A stretch of DNA of 19,093 bases from Synechococcales cyanobacterium 340R_concoct_173_sub (GCA_025354065.1 JANXNM010000418.1:1-19093), one strand, 5' to 3'; positions 1-7,316 are shown, numbered from the stretch's first letter. The notes: generated from the letters alone by a model not told the origin. A program made the numbers and translations.

Positions 1-1230
1 AAGGGCTTGAATCATCTCTTCTGTTGAGGTGTCGCGGAGCAAGATTTGGGCTTGGCGGAGGGCTTGATCGGGAGGTAGTTTTTGTTCTCTCCACAGTTCA
101 TAGAATTTCGTAAGGAGGAGCATGGTGCTGAGGTCGCTGACGGACCAAAGTGAGATGATGACTCCGCCGACTCCGGCTTGGAGAAGACCGATCGGGAGGC
201 TAACGACTTCATCGATGTTGTCGAGTCCAGGAAGTCCAGTTTCGCAGGCGGAGAGGATGGCAAGACGGATGCCGCTGTCTTGGGCGAAGTTGAGGGCGAG
301 AAGGTCTTTTAGGGTGAGGAGTCCGTCGCTCATAAGGAGTCCGCTATTCAAAGGTTCGGTGAAGTTGGTAGTTCCGTGACAGGAGAAATAGACGATCGCG
401 GCCTTAGCTAATCCTGATTTCACAGCGTCGGTCGTAGCGTTGTCATGTCTGAGAACAGTCCGATCGCTGAAGCTGTCGATCGGTTTGGGAGTTGCGATAG
501 GCGGCCAACCAAGTTTGACCGAGTAAATCAGTTAATTGTTGATCTTTGAAATCATCTAACCAAATAGATTCAATTGTATCCACGGTCAAAATCAATGCGA
601 TCGCGCCTGCGGAGGTGGTGACGATGTAGATTAAGGGTCGATCGCTTGTGATAGAAGCTCGAATTTTATCAAAGGTTGGGAGTTTGATGAATTCTTTGTA
701 GCCTTCGATTTTGCGGATTTGTTCGATCGCACAGTTGAGTTGTTCACGAAGTTCGATCGCAGTATTTCGCATATCTTCAGGTGTGACTGAATGCCGATCG
801 TCGGAAGTTGCTCGATCGCGCTGTTGTGCTTCCAGGTTGCGGAGTTGTTCTGTGAGGGTTTTGTATTGTTGATAAAGAGCGAAGTTTTGGGTTTGGAGTT
901 GATCGAGATCTGTACGATCGCGGTTGAGATTTTCGGTGAGGCCACGGGCGCGGCTTTTTTCGAGAGTTTCTAAGGTTTGCGGAAGCTTACCTGTACGGGC
1001 TAATACATATTTCATCTGCTGAGCAATGTTAGAAGTCTCAGAAAGTTCTACGGCTTTACCATCAAGGAAAATACATGATTGATAAATGATCTCGGCGGCG
1101 GCTAGGGCACTGTCATAGCAACGGTTTGCAGCTGGCCAGTTTTGTTGTTGAAAGTAGAGATTTCCAAGCGAGCGAGAAGTCAAACGGCATTCTTTTGGAA
1201 ATGCTGATTGGGTATAGAACCCATTTGACA
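1..1230 (-). pseudogene. TPR-CHAT domain protein, decayed (internal deletion, frameshift, 5' truncation)
   Basis: The reverse strand encodes two parts of one CHAT (caspase-like) protein in different frames. Upstream part (1230 down to about 485): a TPR-like segment around 'GNLYFQQQNW', a central coiled-coil linker, and the start of the CHAT domain ('LIYIVTTSAGAIALIL'). Downstream part (about 480 down to 1, running off the window): 'RTVLRHDNATTDAV', then the CHAT catalytic dyad, His in SCHG (codon 376-378) and Cys in SACETG (codon 244-246). Intact relatives have well over 100 further residues between these parts; here they meet near 465-486 out of frame and the upstream frame stops at 443. The 5' end is cut at the IS terminus at 1213-1230, and beyond the IS the same frame meets a stop within 15 codons. 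The dyad survives but no full-length product is possible. CHAT proteins are often proteases in signalling or defence; the native role here is unknown. Confidence 0.85.
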
Positions 1231-1919
1231 TCTTTTACTACAATGAAGTAAAGTCATAGTCAAAACTTGAGCCAGAATCATGCCGTACAAGAGTAGTCTT
1301 ACCGACGCAGAATGGGATGTTCTTGAACCGTTACTTGTCGAGATATTACCGCAGAAGAAACGCACCCGACCGACAAATTGGACAACCCGAGAACTGTTGG
1401 ATGGCCTGTTTTATCAACTGAAGAATGGCTGCAACTGGGAAGACTTACCTAAAGACTTACCGCCTTATTCGACGGTCTATTGGCACTACAAGAAATGGCG
1501 GGAGGCGGGAGCAATTGAGCCATTAATGAACGCTCTGCATGTGAAAAATACCTGTAATGCGAGTGTCGCATCAAAAGGCGTTTGCTTCTACAAGGAGACG
1601 AATGGGATTAAACGCCATTTGGCGGTCGATAGCCTGGGATTTCCCTTCTTTACCCACTGTACGAGCGCGAATCTCTCTGACGATGCGGGACTCGTTGAGA
1701 TGTTGATACACAACATCGCCTACTTTCGCGCCAAACCGATGAACATTCCCAAGATTACGCTCCTGTTAGACCATGCCTATCATCCAGACCATTTAACACA
1801 GGAGCTAGAGCGGGTGTATCCGCAGATCATGAAGAAAATCAAGTTTGAACTGTCCACAAAACCGTCTAAACAAGAGAAAGCAGCATAAGGAAAGTCTGGA
1901 TTTTGTCAAATGGGTTCTA
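1215..1919 (+). mobile_element. IS5-family insertion sequence, non-autonomous remnant
   Basis: An 18-bp perfect inverted repeat bounds the element: TATAGAACCCATTTGACA at 1213-1230 and its reverse complement at 1904-1921. Because the outer two bases on each side are TA, the likeliest reading is a 16-bp terminal repeat with a TA target duplication (1213-1214 and 1920-1921), though TA could belong to the repeat itself. Inside lies one transposase reading frame with two internal deletions. At about 705 bp it is shorter than I would expect for an intact member. The left end interrupts or terminates the CHAT pseudogene; the right end lies 56 bp from the repA stop codon. Confidence 0.8.
1280..1888 (+). 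pseudogene. IS5-family transposase, internally deleted
   Basis: A 202-codon frame reads as an IS5-type (DUF4096 plus DDE) transposase. The N-terminal helix-turn-helix part is intact (SLTDAEWDVLEPLL, then NWEDLPKDLPPYSTVYWHYKKW). After 'LMNALH' it jumps directly to 'VKNTCNASV': relatives have about 20-25 residues here ending in DSQA, so the first catalytic Asp is missing. The second Asp region is present (LLLDHAYHP). The frame ends at a TAA where relatives have Gln (KAAQGKSGF); the downstream bases still spell GKSGF and then run straight into the right terminal repeat. The C-terminal segment with the catalytic Glu (ERSNAW in relatives) is therefore also gone. It should be inactive, but might be mobilised by an intact copy elsewhere. 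Confidence 0.85.
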
Positions 1920-1975
1920 TATTTTCTAGCAAAAAACTGTCCGGACTATTGATTTAAAAACCCTACAACAAACAA

Positions 1976-4900
1976 TCAAGTTGCCGCTTTCAAACACAAT
2001 ACATCTTGACTTTTCCATTGTTCAAAAATATCAAACCGATTGTCTTCCGCAACAACAAACTTATACACTCGCAATCCACCTCGGCAACCATTCACCAAAT
2101 TCCGATCGCGAGATACACAAGTCAATCGCAAATTCATTTTCGCTAGAATTGACTGAATCGCCGTCATAGGAGCCGTTTTATCAGTCACATTAATCCCAAA
2201 CAAAATTCGCATATCCTGACGGTGCGCCAACACCATAGCCCATAATCTTTGCATGTCCTCATCCGTCGTTCGCGTCTTCCGATCGGGATCAAACAGCGCA
2301 ACCAAATCCAGTGCCCGCAACATTTCAACTTGAGCCGTTATCAATTTCACATCCTGCAATGCCAACATTCCATTGCCTTGATGCAACATAGAATCCAACA
2401 GCTTACGATCGCGCAATCGAACAAAAAGCGGATCATGAATCAAATAATAATGCAATCGTAATTGAGGATACCAACCTTCCGAATCTTTAATTTGAAGATC
2501 TGGCGTTACATTCACCACATACTTATATTTCAATTCCTGTTTACGTTGACTATAACGTTGATCCATCATAGGCAAATCAGATTGATCTGGACAGTATTCA
2601 ATAGAACTAGCAATAGCCTGCGCTTCCGCTAGCTTATTCTCTTCACGTACTTGCGCAATTGTATTATAAATCTGTTCAATTTCCTGAGCATCATGATGAC
2701 GATATAAATATTCGAACTCTGGAACTTCTCGGGTTCCCATCAGCAAATCATACTGAGCCTCCAAACTATAGCCGTCGCCCAAAATTTCTATAGTATTATC
2801 CGTCACAGTAATTATCGTATGGCCTTCTCGTTCTAGTCCACTATACATTTCCATGCGATAGCGATTCAAAGATAAATTCACCCGAGCCGCCATTTTTGAC
2901 CAAGTGCGCAATGTCACCGGATCAGTACCCCGATCGACATCAAAATCGACTTCTCTCAGCAGCATCATGTTGTACCGCACAGTTTTTGTGGTAGACGTTA
3001 CTAATTCTCGATAATAAGAACTACCATTGCCAATCTTACCTAACCCATAACTTGATGCCCAAACATAACGCGGCACCAACGATCGTACACGTGCCAAGGC
3101 TTGACGGGATTCAGTATCCGACATCACGCCATTAAAAATAGCAAACACCGCCACAAAATGATTGTCAATATCAATTGAAACTCCCGTCCCTAGTGTTGGA
3201 GTCGCCAATACAATGTCATATTGCTGCATCACAGCATTAATATTACTAGCAATGCCATGGGCCGGATGATTTCGATCGACCACAGTTTCACTATCAACCC
3301 GTAGAATCCGTTTTTCAGGAAATCGATCGGAAAAATAAGTTTCTAAATTCCGCGAACTCCAGCGCCCTCTTACCTTTTGAGAATCCAAACAAACATAAAT
3401 TGGACCCGTCTCAATCACCCGCTCCATTTGCAAAATCAAAGAGGCTGGATTTGGTGTGTCATAAAATTGGGTCTGCATAAACCGATCGCTACGCCATTGA
3501 TTCATTAAGACCCAAGGCTCTACGGGTTCATCTAATAAACTTAATACATATTCAATACTAATATTTGATAAATCCGCATCCTGAGCAATCACTACGCCGC
3601 CAGAATTCAATACCGTTTGAATCAATTCTTTCAGAGTCGCCAGAATCTTAACACGGACATTGGCACAAGTTGGACTATTAAGAGCGTGCCATATTACTTG
3701 CTCCACTTCATCCAAAATGACAATTGAATTCGCCCAATCTTCAGGCATAAAATTCGCTTGGGATGTTGCATACAATGAATCCACACACAATCCATAGCCA
3801 GCCATTTCTAAGCTTGTATTGTCTTTGATTTGACTCACCCAAGGCAATCCTAATCCATGACAAATCGCTCGCCCCAATTGAATTCGATGGGTAATCACTA
3901 ACACTTTACGATCGACTTGTGGAGGTAGGGCTAAAAACGATCGCAATGCCGTTGTTTTCCCGGTTCCCTTAGGACTTTTAATGCAGATAAATCCCGAACT
4001 TGGGTAATCCATACCTGTCAAAAACGGAAGATTGACAACCTGGGAAGCGCCATAGGTTAGGTTCCAAGCTTGACTCTGCTGCCAATGTTCAAAGCGGGTC
4101 GAATTCCCCACAACGGCTTCAAATTCTATTACACTACGGCCCACAATAAAATCATCCACACCCTTCTCTGGACCCGGCAATTCAATCACCTTAACGATCG
4201 ATCGTCTGACGTTGGAGTGATTAAATTGATCATTACTAGTCTGAATTGGACGGGACAACAAATTCCCCAAACACCCGATCGCATTATTAACCTGTTGAGC
4301 CACGTGAATCCGCGATTCATAATCAAAACAAATCAAAAAATTACGGGGAATTGCTGTAAAAACTGCTAATTCTGGAATTAATTGATTGTTTTCTTTACGA
4401 TACCCGCCAAATATTCCTGGCAATGCGATCGCCGCATAACCCGCTGTGAGCAAGCATCCTGCCTTCTTTTCTCCCTCCGTCAAAACTACCGGGACCGCAT
4501 TGCGCTGTACCCAGCTCCAGAATCCGGTTCGAGTGTCGCTGCGTTTAATCGAAATCCGATACCGATCGGCCACGCGCTGCCACACAGAAGACGGGATATC
4601 AAGCAATACTAAACGGCTTGAACCCTTACCCAGACTAGGGCTTAAATATTTTGCCGACTTTCCAGTAAGCGGAGTAATAACTGGAGTTGCTACATCTGGT
4701 TTAAATCGTCCCCATTGCATTTGTTGCCAACCTGACAACGGATCGATCCCGCTGACCCACCAGCCTCGTAGCGTGCGATTATTCGATCGAGTTACTTTCC
4801 AATTCAATCGTTCTGCAATGGGATATCGCATCTCACGACAGTGTTCATCCACTTCAGAGTCGATTAGCGTTTGGACATTGAGATGAATGATCTGTGCATC

Positions 4901-5095
4901 TACGCCGCTATCCAACCATTCCTGTTCATGATCTTTTGCAACTCGTTTGCTCAAAATCGATCGACTCAAAGCCGATCGTAAAACTGACGGTTTGGATGGA
5001 GATCTAAGTAATGGTTTGATTGATAACGAATTCAAATGTGAATTCGGTTGAGACTCTATGTTAAGGCCACAACTTCTGATACAATTTTCAGACAT
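1976..5095 (-). CDS. Plasmid replication protein, CyRepA1 family
   Basis: A 1039-residue protein starting at ATG 5095; a 12-codon longer frame begins at TTG 5131 but would run through a perfect inverted repeat, so the ATG is preferred. Residues about 200-260 form the TOPRIM-like DUF3854 region (VVLTEGEKKAGCLL, then FLICFDYES), followed by GVDDFI near 312. A helicase-type ATPase follows: Walker A SPKGTGKT at 374-381, ITHR at 401-404, Walker B VILDEVEQ at 459-466, then TLGTGVSIDI and a motif-VI-like QALARVR. This order is that of the large cyanobacterial CyRepA1 replication proteins, which combine primase-like and helicase-like parts and act at a plasmid origin. The frame is intact with all ATPase motifs. 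It faces away from a 663-bp non-coding region full of hairpins and short repeats, as expected if the origin lies immediately upstream. Family assignment is by motif recognition; whether it still drives replication is inference. Confidence 0.85.
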   Translation of the reverse strand: MSENCIRSCGLNIESQPNSHLNSLSIKPLLRSPSKPSVLRSALSRSILSKRVAKDHEQEWLDSGVDAQIIHLNVQTLIDSEVDEHCREMRYPIAERLNWKVTRSNNRTLRGWWVSGIDPLSGWQQMQWGRFKPDVATPVITPLTGKSAKYLSPSLGKGSSRLVLLDIPSSVWQRVADRYRISIKRSDTRTGFWSWVQRNAVPVVLTEGEKKAGCLLTAGYAAIALPGIFGGYRKENNQLIPELAVFTAIPRNFLICFDYESRIHVAQQVNNAIGCLGNLLSRPIQTSNDQFNHSNVRRSIVKVIELPGPEKGVDDFIVGRSVIEFEAVVGNSTRFEHWQQSQAWNLTYGASQVVNLPFLTGMDYPSSGFICIKSPKGTGKTTALRSFLALPPQVDRKVLVITHRIQLGRAICHGLGLPWVSQIKDNTSLEMAGYGLCVDSLYATSQANFMPEDWANSIVILDEVEQVIWHALNSPTCANVRVKILATLKELIQTVLNSGGVVIAQDADLSNISIEYVLSLLDEPVEPWVLMNQWRSDRFMQTQFYDTPNPASLILQMERVIETGPIYVCLDSQKVRGRWSSRNLETYFSDRFPEKRILRVDSETVVDRNHPAHGIASNINAVMQQYDIVLATPTLGTGVSIDIDNHFVAVFAIFNGVMSDTESRQALARVRSLVPRYVWASSYGLGKIGNGSSYYRELVTSTTKTVRYNMMLLREVDFDVDRGTDPVTLRTWSKMAARVNLSLNRYRMEMYSGLEREGHTIITVTDNTIEILGDGYSLEAQYDLLMGTREVPEFEYLYRHHDAQEIEQIYNTIAQVREENKLAEAQAIASSIEYCPDQSDLPMMDQRYSQRKQELKYKYVVNVTPDLQIKDSEGWYPQLRLHYYLIHDPLFVRLRDRKLLDSMLHQGNGMLALQDVKLITAQVEMLRALDLVALFDPDRKTRTTDEDMQRLWAMVLAHRQDMRILFGINVTDKTAPMTAIQSILAKMNLRLTCVSRDRNLVNGCRGGLRVYKFVVAEDNRFDIFEQWKSQDVLCLKAAT

Positions 5096-5105
5096 AAGGA
5101 CAGAT

Positions 5106-5126
5106 ATCCCAACCGCAAATTGGGAT
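5106..5126. promoter_or_regulatory. Inverted repeat in the repA leader (candidate operator)
   Basis: ATCCCAA, a 7-base loop, TTGGGAT: a perfect 7-bp arm palindrome ending 11 bases upstream of the preferred repA ATG at 5095. Its place between any promoter and the start codon suits a repressor site or a translational hairpin. Confidence 0.45.
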
Positions 5127-5143
5127 GACAAGGTTGAACAATT

Positions 5144-5181
5144 ACCCCTTGAGCTAACTGTGGTAGGGAAGCTGAAGGGGT
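5144..5181. repeat. Long inverted repeat upstream of repA
   Basis: ACCCCTT (5144-5150) pairs with AAGGGGT (5175-5181); after a single G/G mismatch AGCT (5152-5155) pairs with AGCT (5170-5173), leaving a 14-base loop. On the + strand it is followed by TTTTGCTTTG, so it could act as an intrinsic terminator for a + strand transcript antisense to the repA start; on the - strand it would fold in the repA leader. Confidence 0.55.
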
Positions 5182-5184
5182 TTT

Positions 5185-5219
5185 GCTTTGGAAAAATTGG
5201 TTAAGATTTTTAGCAAAGC
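5185..5219. repeat. Inverted repeat upstream of repA
   Basis: GCTTTG (5185-5190) pairs with CAAAGC (5214-5219) and AAAAAT (5192-5197) with ATTTTT (5206-5211), with a one-against-two base bulge and an 8-base loop (TGGTTAAG). It is AT-rich in its upper stem, a property that could suit melting at an origin. It begins four bases after the preceding inverted repeat. Confidence 0.55.
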
Positions 5220-5246
5220 GGGATGTGACCCAACGTCACTTGTCCC
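5220..5246. repeat. Inverted repeat upstream of repA
   Basis: GGGA-t-GTGAC, then a 5-base loop CCAAC, then GTCAC-ttg-TCCC: nine paired bases with a small internal loop. It directly abuts the previous inverted repeat, so three stem-loops lie head to tail in about 100 bases. Confidence 0.5.
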
Positions 5247-5372
5247 AAGGTCGAAATTACAAGGTGGTAGCTTGCAATCTGTGAGTCTGTGGTAGAAGAC
5301 CTCAACGGTCATAAGTTAACACTCCCCCTTCAAGATCTCAATAGGGCCAAAAAACCGATCCGCAGGCGTTAT

Positions 5373-5410
5373 GGCTGAGTGATCCGATCGCGTTACGGAT
5401 CTATTCAGCC
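5373..5410. repeat. Inverted repeat enclosing one CGTTACGG copy
   Basis: GGCTGA-gt-GATCC (5373-5385) pairs with GGATC-tat-TCAGCC (5397-5410): eleven paired bases with a two-against-three internal loop. The apical loop holds part of the CGTTACGG repeat at 5391-5398, so repeat and hairpin overlap. Confidence 0.5.
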
Positions 5411-5437
5411 GATGGTGTTACAGACAACAAAGTAGGA

Positions 5438-5460
5438 GGGTTGATAAACCTGTTTTTTTT
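5438..5460 (+). terminator. Weak hairpin plus eight-T run
   Basis: GGTT-gata-AACC (5439-5450) followed after TG by eight T residues (5453-5460). The stem is only 4-5 bp, so it is a weak intrinsic terminator at best. No gene ends just upstream, so if real it would end a small + strand RNA made inside the origin-like region. Confidence 0.3.
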
Positions 5461-5723
5461 AGACGCGGGTGTGATGGATTTCGCTTGTGATCGTTGGGTA
5501 GATTGGGCGATCGTTAGCCCTCAAATGTGGGGATCAGTGCAGAACTGAATTTAGACGGTGGCGTTACGGAAGGATGCCATTTTCTGGATCCAAATTTAAG
5601 GGATCACTAGACGGCAAAGGGACAGGTTGATCGGGTAAAATCAGACGCAACCGTTATGGATTTCCGCTGACAATATATCTACATATGGGCTAAATACGGG
5701 GTATGCTATCTAAACTGACGAGT

Positions 5724-5742
5724 CACTACGCTAGATGTAGTG
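5724..5742. promoter_or_regulatory. Short palindrome upstream of the winged-helix-like gene
   Basis: CACTAC, 7 bases, GTAGTG: a perfect 6-bp inverted repeat about 50 bases before the GTG start at 5795. It could be an operator for this gene; no clear -35/-10 pair was identified around it. Confidence 0.35.
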
Positions 5743-5794
5743 TGGTGGGTTCTATTCCTGGTTAAGTCATCGTCGTCCCGAGAGCGTTATTCCC

Positions 5795-6916
5795 GTGTCG
5801 CAACCTATTCTTTTATCTAAGACTGCTGTTAATAGCTCATCTGGAAGTTTTGCTGTGGATGGCCATTTACTACGGCTGGTGTCTCGTGCGGGCATCCCCC
5901 TGCGAAATCCCAACTTAAGGGCACCACTGGTACGCGAAGACGGTGAGGGTGCTTTTTTGGAGATGCGGGTGGAGTCGAATGGGGATGGAGAGTTGGGACT
6001 TGTGCGGCGGATTGCAGTGGAAAGTCTCTCACCGGACGCTCTTAAAACGGTACCGATCGCGCTTGAACAGATGGACTGGTCAGCTTGTGTTAACAAGGGT
6101 CTGACGCAGGGATTGGCAGGGGTAGAGGAACGATCGCAAAGGCGGTGGCTGACCTCGCTGATGACGTTTCTCAATCCTCGGCAATTGGCGATTCTTTTAT
6201 ATTGTTACCAGCAGTATTGTTATCAGCAAGGCCCGTCTGCCTCGGCCCAGGTGACGGTGGATTCCAATGATTTGTTAATGGCGTTGGGCTACACCCGGAC
6301 AAAAGACGGTGGATTTGCCTCGAAAGTCCGATCGCAGGTGCATCAAGATCTAGTGGCGCTTCATCGGGTGGAGCTGGTCTACCCAAGAGCAATTATGTTG
6401 GGGAAGATGGCGGCGGAAAGTGCGAGTCGGAAGGTGGAGGTGCGATCGCTGTTGAAGATCGTGGATTTTGTCCCAGAACGATCGGCTTCGGGCTTTGATT
6501 TGTTCCGGGCAGCGGATATGAGCTTTGAGATGGCGGAGCGCTACACGGTGGAACTGATTTGTCGGAGGGATGGCGCAACGAGTCGGGTGTTATTTCCTAA
6601 AACCGTAGATTTATCGCAGCGGCTAGGGGGCAATGCTAAAAATGATTATCGGATGCGCTTGTTGATTTATTTGGCTAGTCGGGTGGCTTGGGGGCTGCTG
6701 TCAGATGGGCAATATATGATTTTGTCGAAGCAAGGATTATTTAATAATTTGGATTTACTGGGCAGTAATAGTTCTCGGAACAATCAAATTTTTTGGCGGA
6801 CGATCGAAGGGTTAAAACAAGAAAAATTCATCATGAGTGCCCAGGAGTTGCCAGGGAAAAGCAAGATGAATAGTGTGCAGTTTCAGGTTAATCCTGAGCT
6901 ATGGGGCATGGTGTAG
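5795..6916 (+). CDS. Unrecognised protein with two winged-helix-like segments (possible second replication protein)
   Basis: A 373-residue soluble protein starting at GTG 5795; the frame is closed upstream by TAG at 5738-5740 and no in-frame ATG lies between. I do not recognise a named family. Residues about 118-195 (LNPRQLAILLYCYQQ, then VTVDSNDLLMALGY and a basic helix-rich stretch) have the helix-turn-helix-wing pattern seen in plasmid initiators and other DNA-binding proteins. A second similar segment lies at about 285-350 (MRLLIYLASRVAWGLL, then SKQGLFNNLDLLG). Two winged helices in tandem are typical of Rep_3/RepE-type initiators, but I see no diagnostic motif. Divergent position across the repeat-rich region from CyRepA1 suggests it binds the intervening DNA as accessory initiator, copy-number regulator or repressor; this is inference. 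The frame is intact and uses the same CGATCG-rich style as its neighbours. Confidence 0.6.
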   Translation: MSQPILLSKTAVNSSSGSFAVDGHLLRLVSRAGIPLRNPNLRAPLVREDGEGAFLEMRVESNGDGELGLVRRIAVESLSPDALKTVPIALEQMDWSACVNKGLTQGLAGVEERSQRRWLTSLMTFLNPRQLAILLYCYQQYCYQQGPSASAQVTVDSNDLLMALGYTRTKDGGFASKVRSQVHQDLVALHRVELVYPRAIMLGKMAAESASRKVEVRSLLKIVDFVPERSASGFDLFRAADMSFEMAERYTVELICRRDGATSRVLFPKTVDLSQRLGGNAKNDYRMRLLIYLASRVAWGLLSDGQYMILSKQGLFNNLDLLGSNSSRNNQIFWRTIEGLKQEKFIMSAQELPGKSKMNSVQFQVNPELWGMV

Positions 6917-6962
6917 CTAGCTCCGTGCGCGATTTACGCCAACTGAAAAGCCACAACTTGAC

Positions 6963-7316
6963 TCATTTAAAAATCGCTTGCCGAACTGCATCCGGATCCC
7001 GAAATCCAACCGCAACAGCAACACCATCTTTCACAAAAAGTGGACGCTTCAATAGCATGGTGTCTTGGGTAAAGGCCGACACCCATTGCTCATCGTCCCA
7101 CTGATCTTTTTCCTCACTTAACGATCGATAAGATTGCCCAGAAGTATTGCGCATCGGTTTATTCCCGAGAGATGCAACCCAACTCGCGATCGTTTCCTTG
7201 GGAATTTGGATTTCGCGGGAATTAATAAATTCGTGGTCAATATTATTGCCAGTTAGCCAAGTGAGCGCTTTTTTGCAGGTGCCACAATTTGGGATTCCGT
7301 AAACTTGAAGACTCAT
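6963..7316 (-). CDS. Spx/MgsR (ArsC-like) family thioredoxin-fold protein
   Basis: A 117-residue protein of the ArsC/Spx family. YGIPNCGTCKKAL at 6-18 carries a CxxC pair (Cys11, Cys14) on the thioredoxin fold, and LLKRPLFVKDG near residue 88 is the conserved RP-loop of this family. Annotation pipelines call such proteins Spx/MgsR family RNA-polymerase-binding regulators; the CxxC rather than a single Cys is also compatible with a glutathione- or thioredoxin-linked reductase, so arsenate reductase activity should not be assumed. It is convergent with the preceding gene across a 46-base gap with no visible terminator, and divergent from the following gene. Confidence 0.8.
   Translation of the reverse strand: MSLQVYGIPNCGTCKKALTWLTGNNIDHEFINSREIQIPKETIASWVASLGNKPMRNTSGQSYRSLSEEKDQWDDEQWVSAFTQDTMLLKRPLFVKDGVAVAVGFRDPDAVRQAIFK

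Larger units (their letters stand above)
5367..5659 (+). repeat. Iteron-like direct repeats CGTTAYGG
   Basis: Four exact copies in the same orientation: CGTTATGG at 5367-5374, CGTTACGG at 5391-5398, CGTTACGG at 5562-5569 and CGTTATGG at 5652-5659. A degenerate copy TGTTACAG lies at 5416-5423. The first three sites are spaced 24 and 25 bp apart. A partial match GCGTTATTCC (5784-5793) sits directly against the GTG start of the downstream gene. Spacing becomes irregular to the right, so this is not a textbook iteron block. Confidence 0.5.
5096..5794. other. Candidate replication origin / divergent regulatory region
   Basis: This is the only gene-free stretch over 300 bases. It lies between the divergent CyRepA1 gene and the winged-helix-like gene. 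I find no convincing coding frame in it. It contains four closely spaced inverted repeats (5106-5126, 5144-5181, 5185-5219, 5220-5246), another at 5373-5410, the octamer CGTTAYGG four times in one orientation, GTGGTAG three times (5160-5166, 5264-5270, 5289-5295; the first and third extend to CTGTGGTAG), a weak hairpin with an eight-T run at 5438-5460, and a short palindrome at 5724-5742. Hairpins and repeats beside a rep gene are the usual signature of a plasmid origin with its control elements. The function is inferred from position and structure only. Confidence 0.6.

Noticed and set aside
12..263. 83-codon - strand frame at the left edge
   Set aside because: It is the out-of-frame shadow of the CHAT catalytic region; the correct frame gives SACETG and the flanking conserved residues.
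443..490. Programmed frameshift joining the two CHAT frames
   Set aside because: Simply joining the frames would still leave a long conserved segment missing, so deletion explains the data better than recoding.
4446..4886. 146-codon + strand frame inside repA
   Set aside because: Fully antisense to an intact, motif-rich CyRepA1 frame; the peptide shows no recognisable domain.
5096..5131. TTG start for repA at 5131
   Set aside because: It would translate through the perfect inverted repeat at 5106-5126, and an ATG is available at 5095; not excluded, only less likely.
5367..5659. CRISPR array
   Set aside because: The repeated unit is only 8 bp and spacing is 24 to 146 bp, with no cas gene in the window.
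5767..6174. 135-codon - strand frame over the start of the winged-helix-like gene
   Set aside because: Low-complexity Ser/Pro/Arg-rich shadow of the + strand gene, with no family resemblance.
6963..7316. True arsenate reductase ArsC
   Set aside because: The CxxC motif and overall pattern fit the Spx/MgsR branch better, and no other ars gene is nearby.
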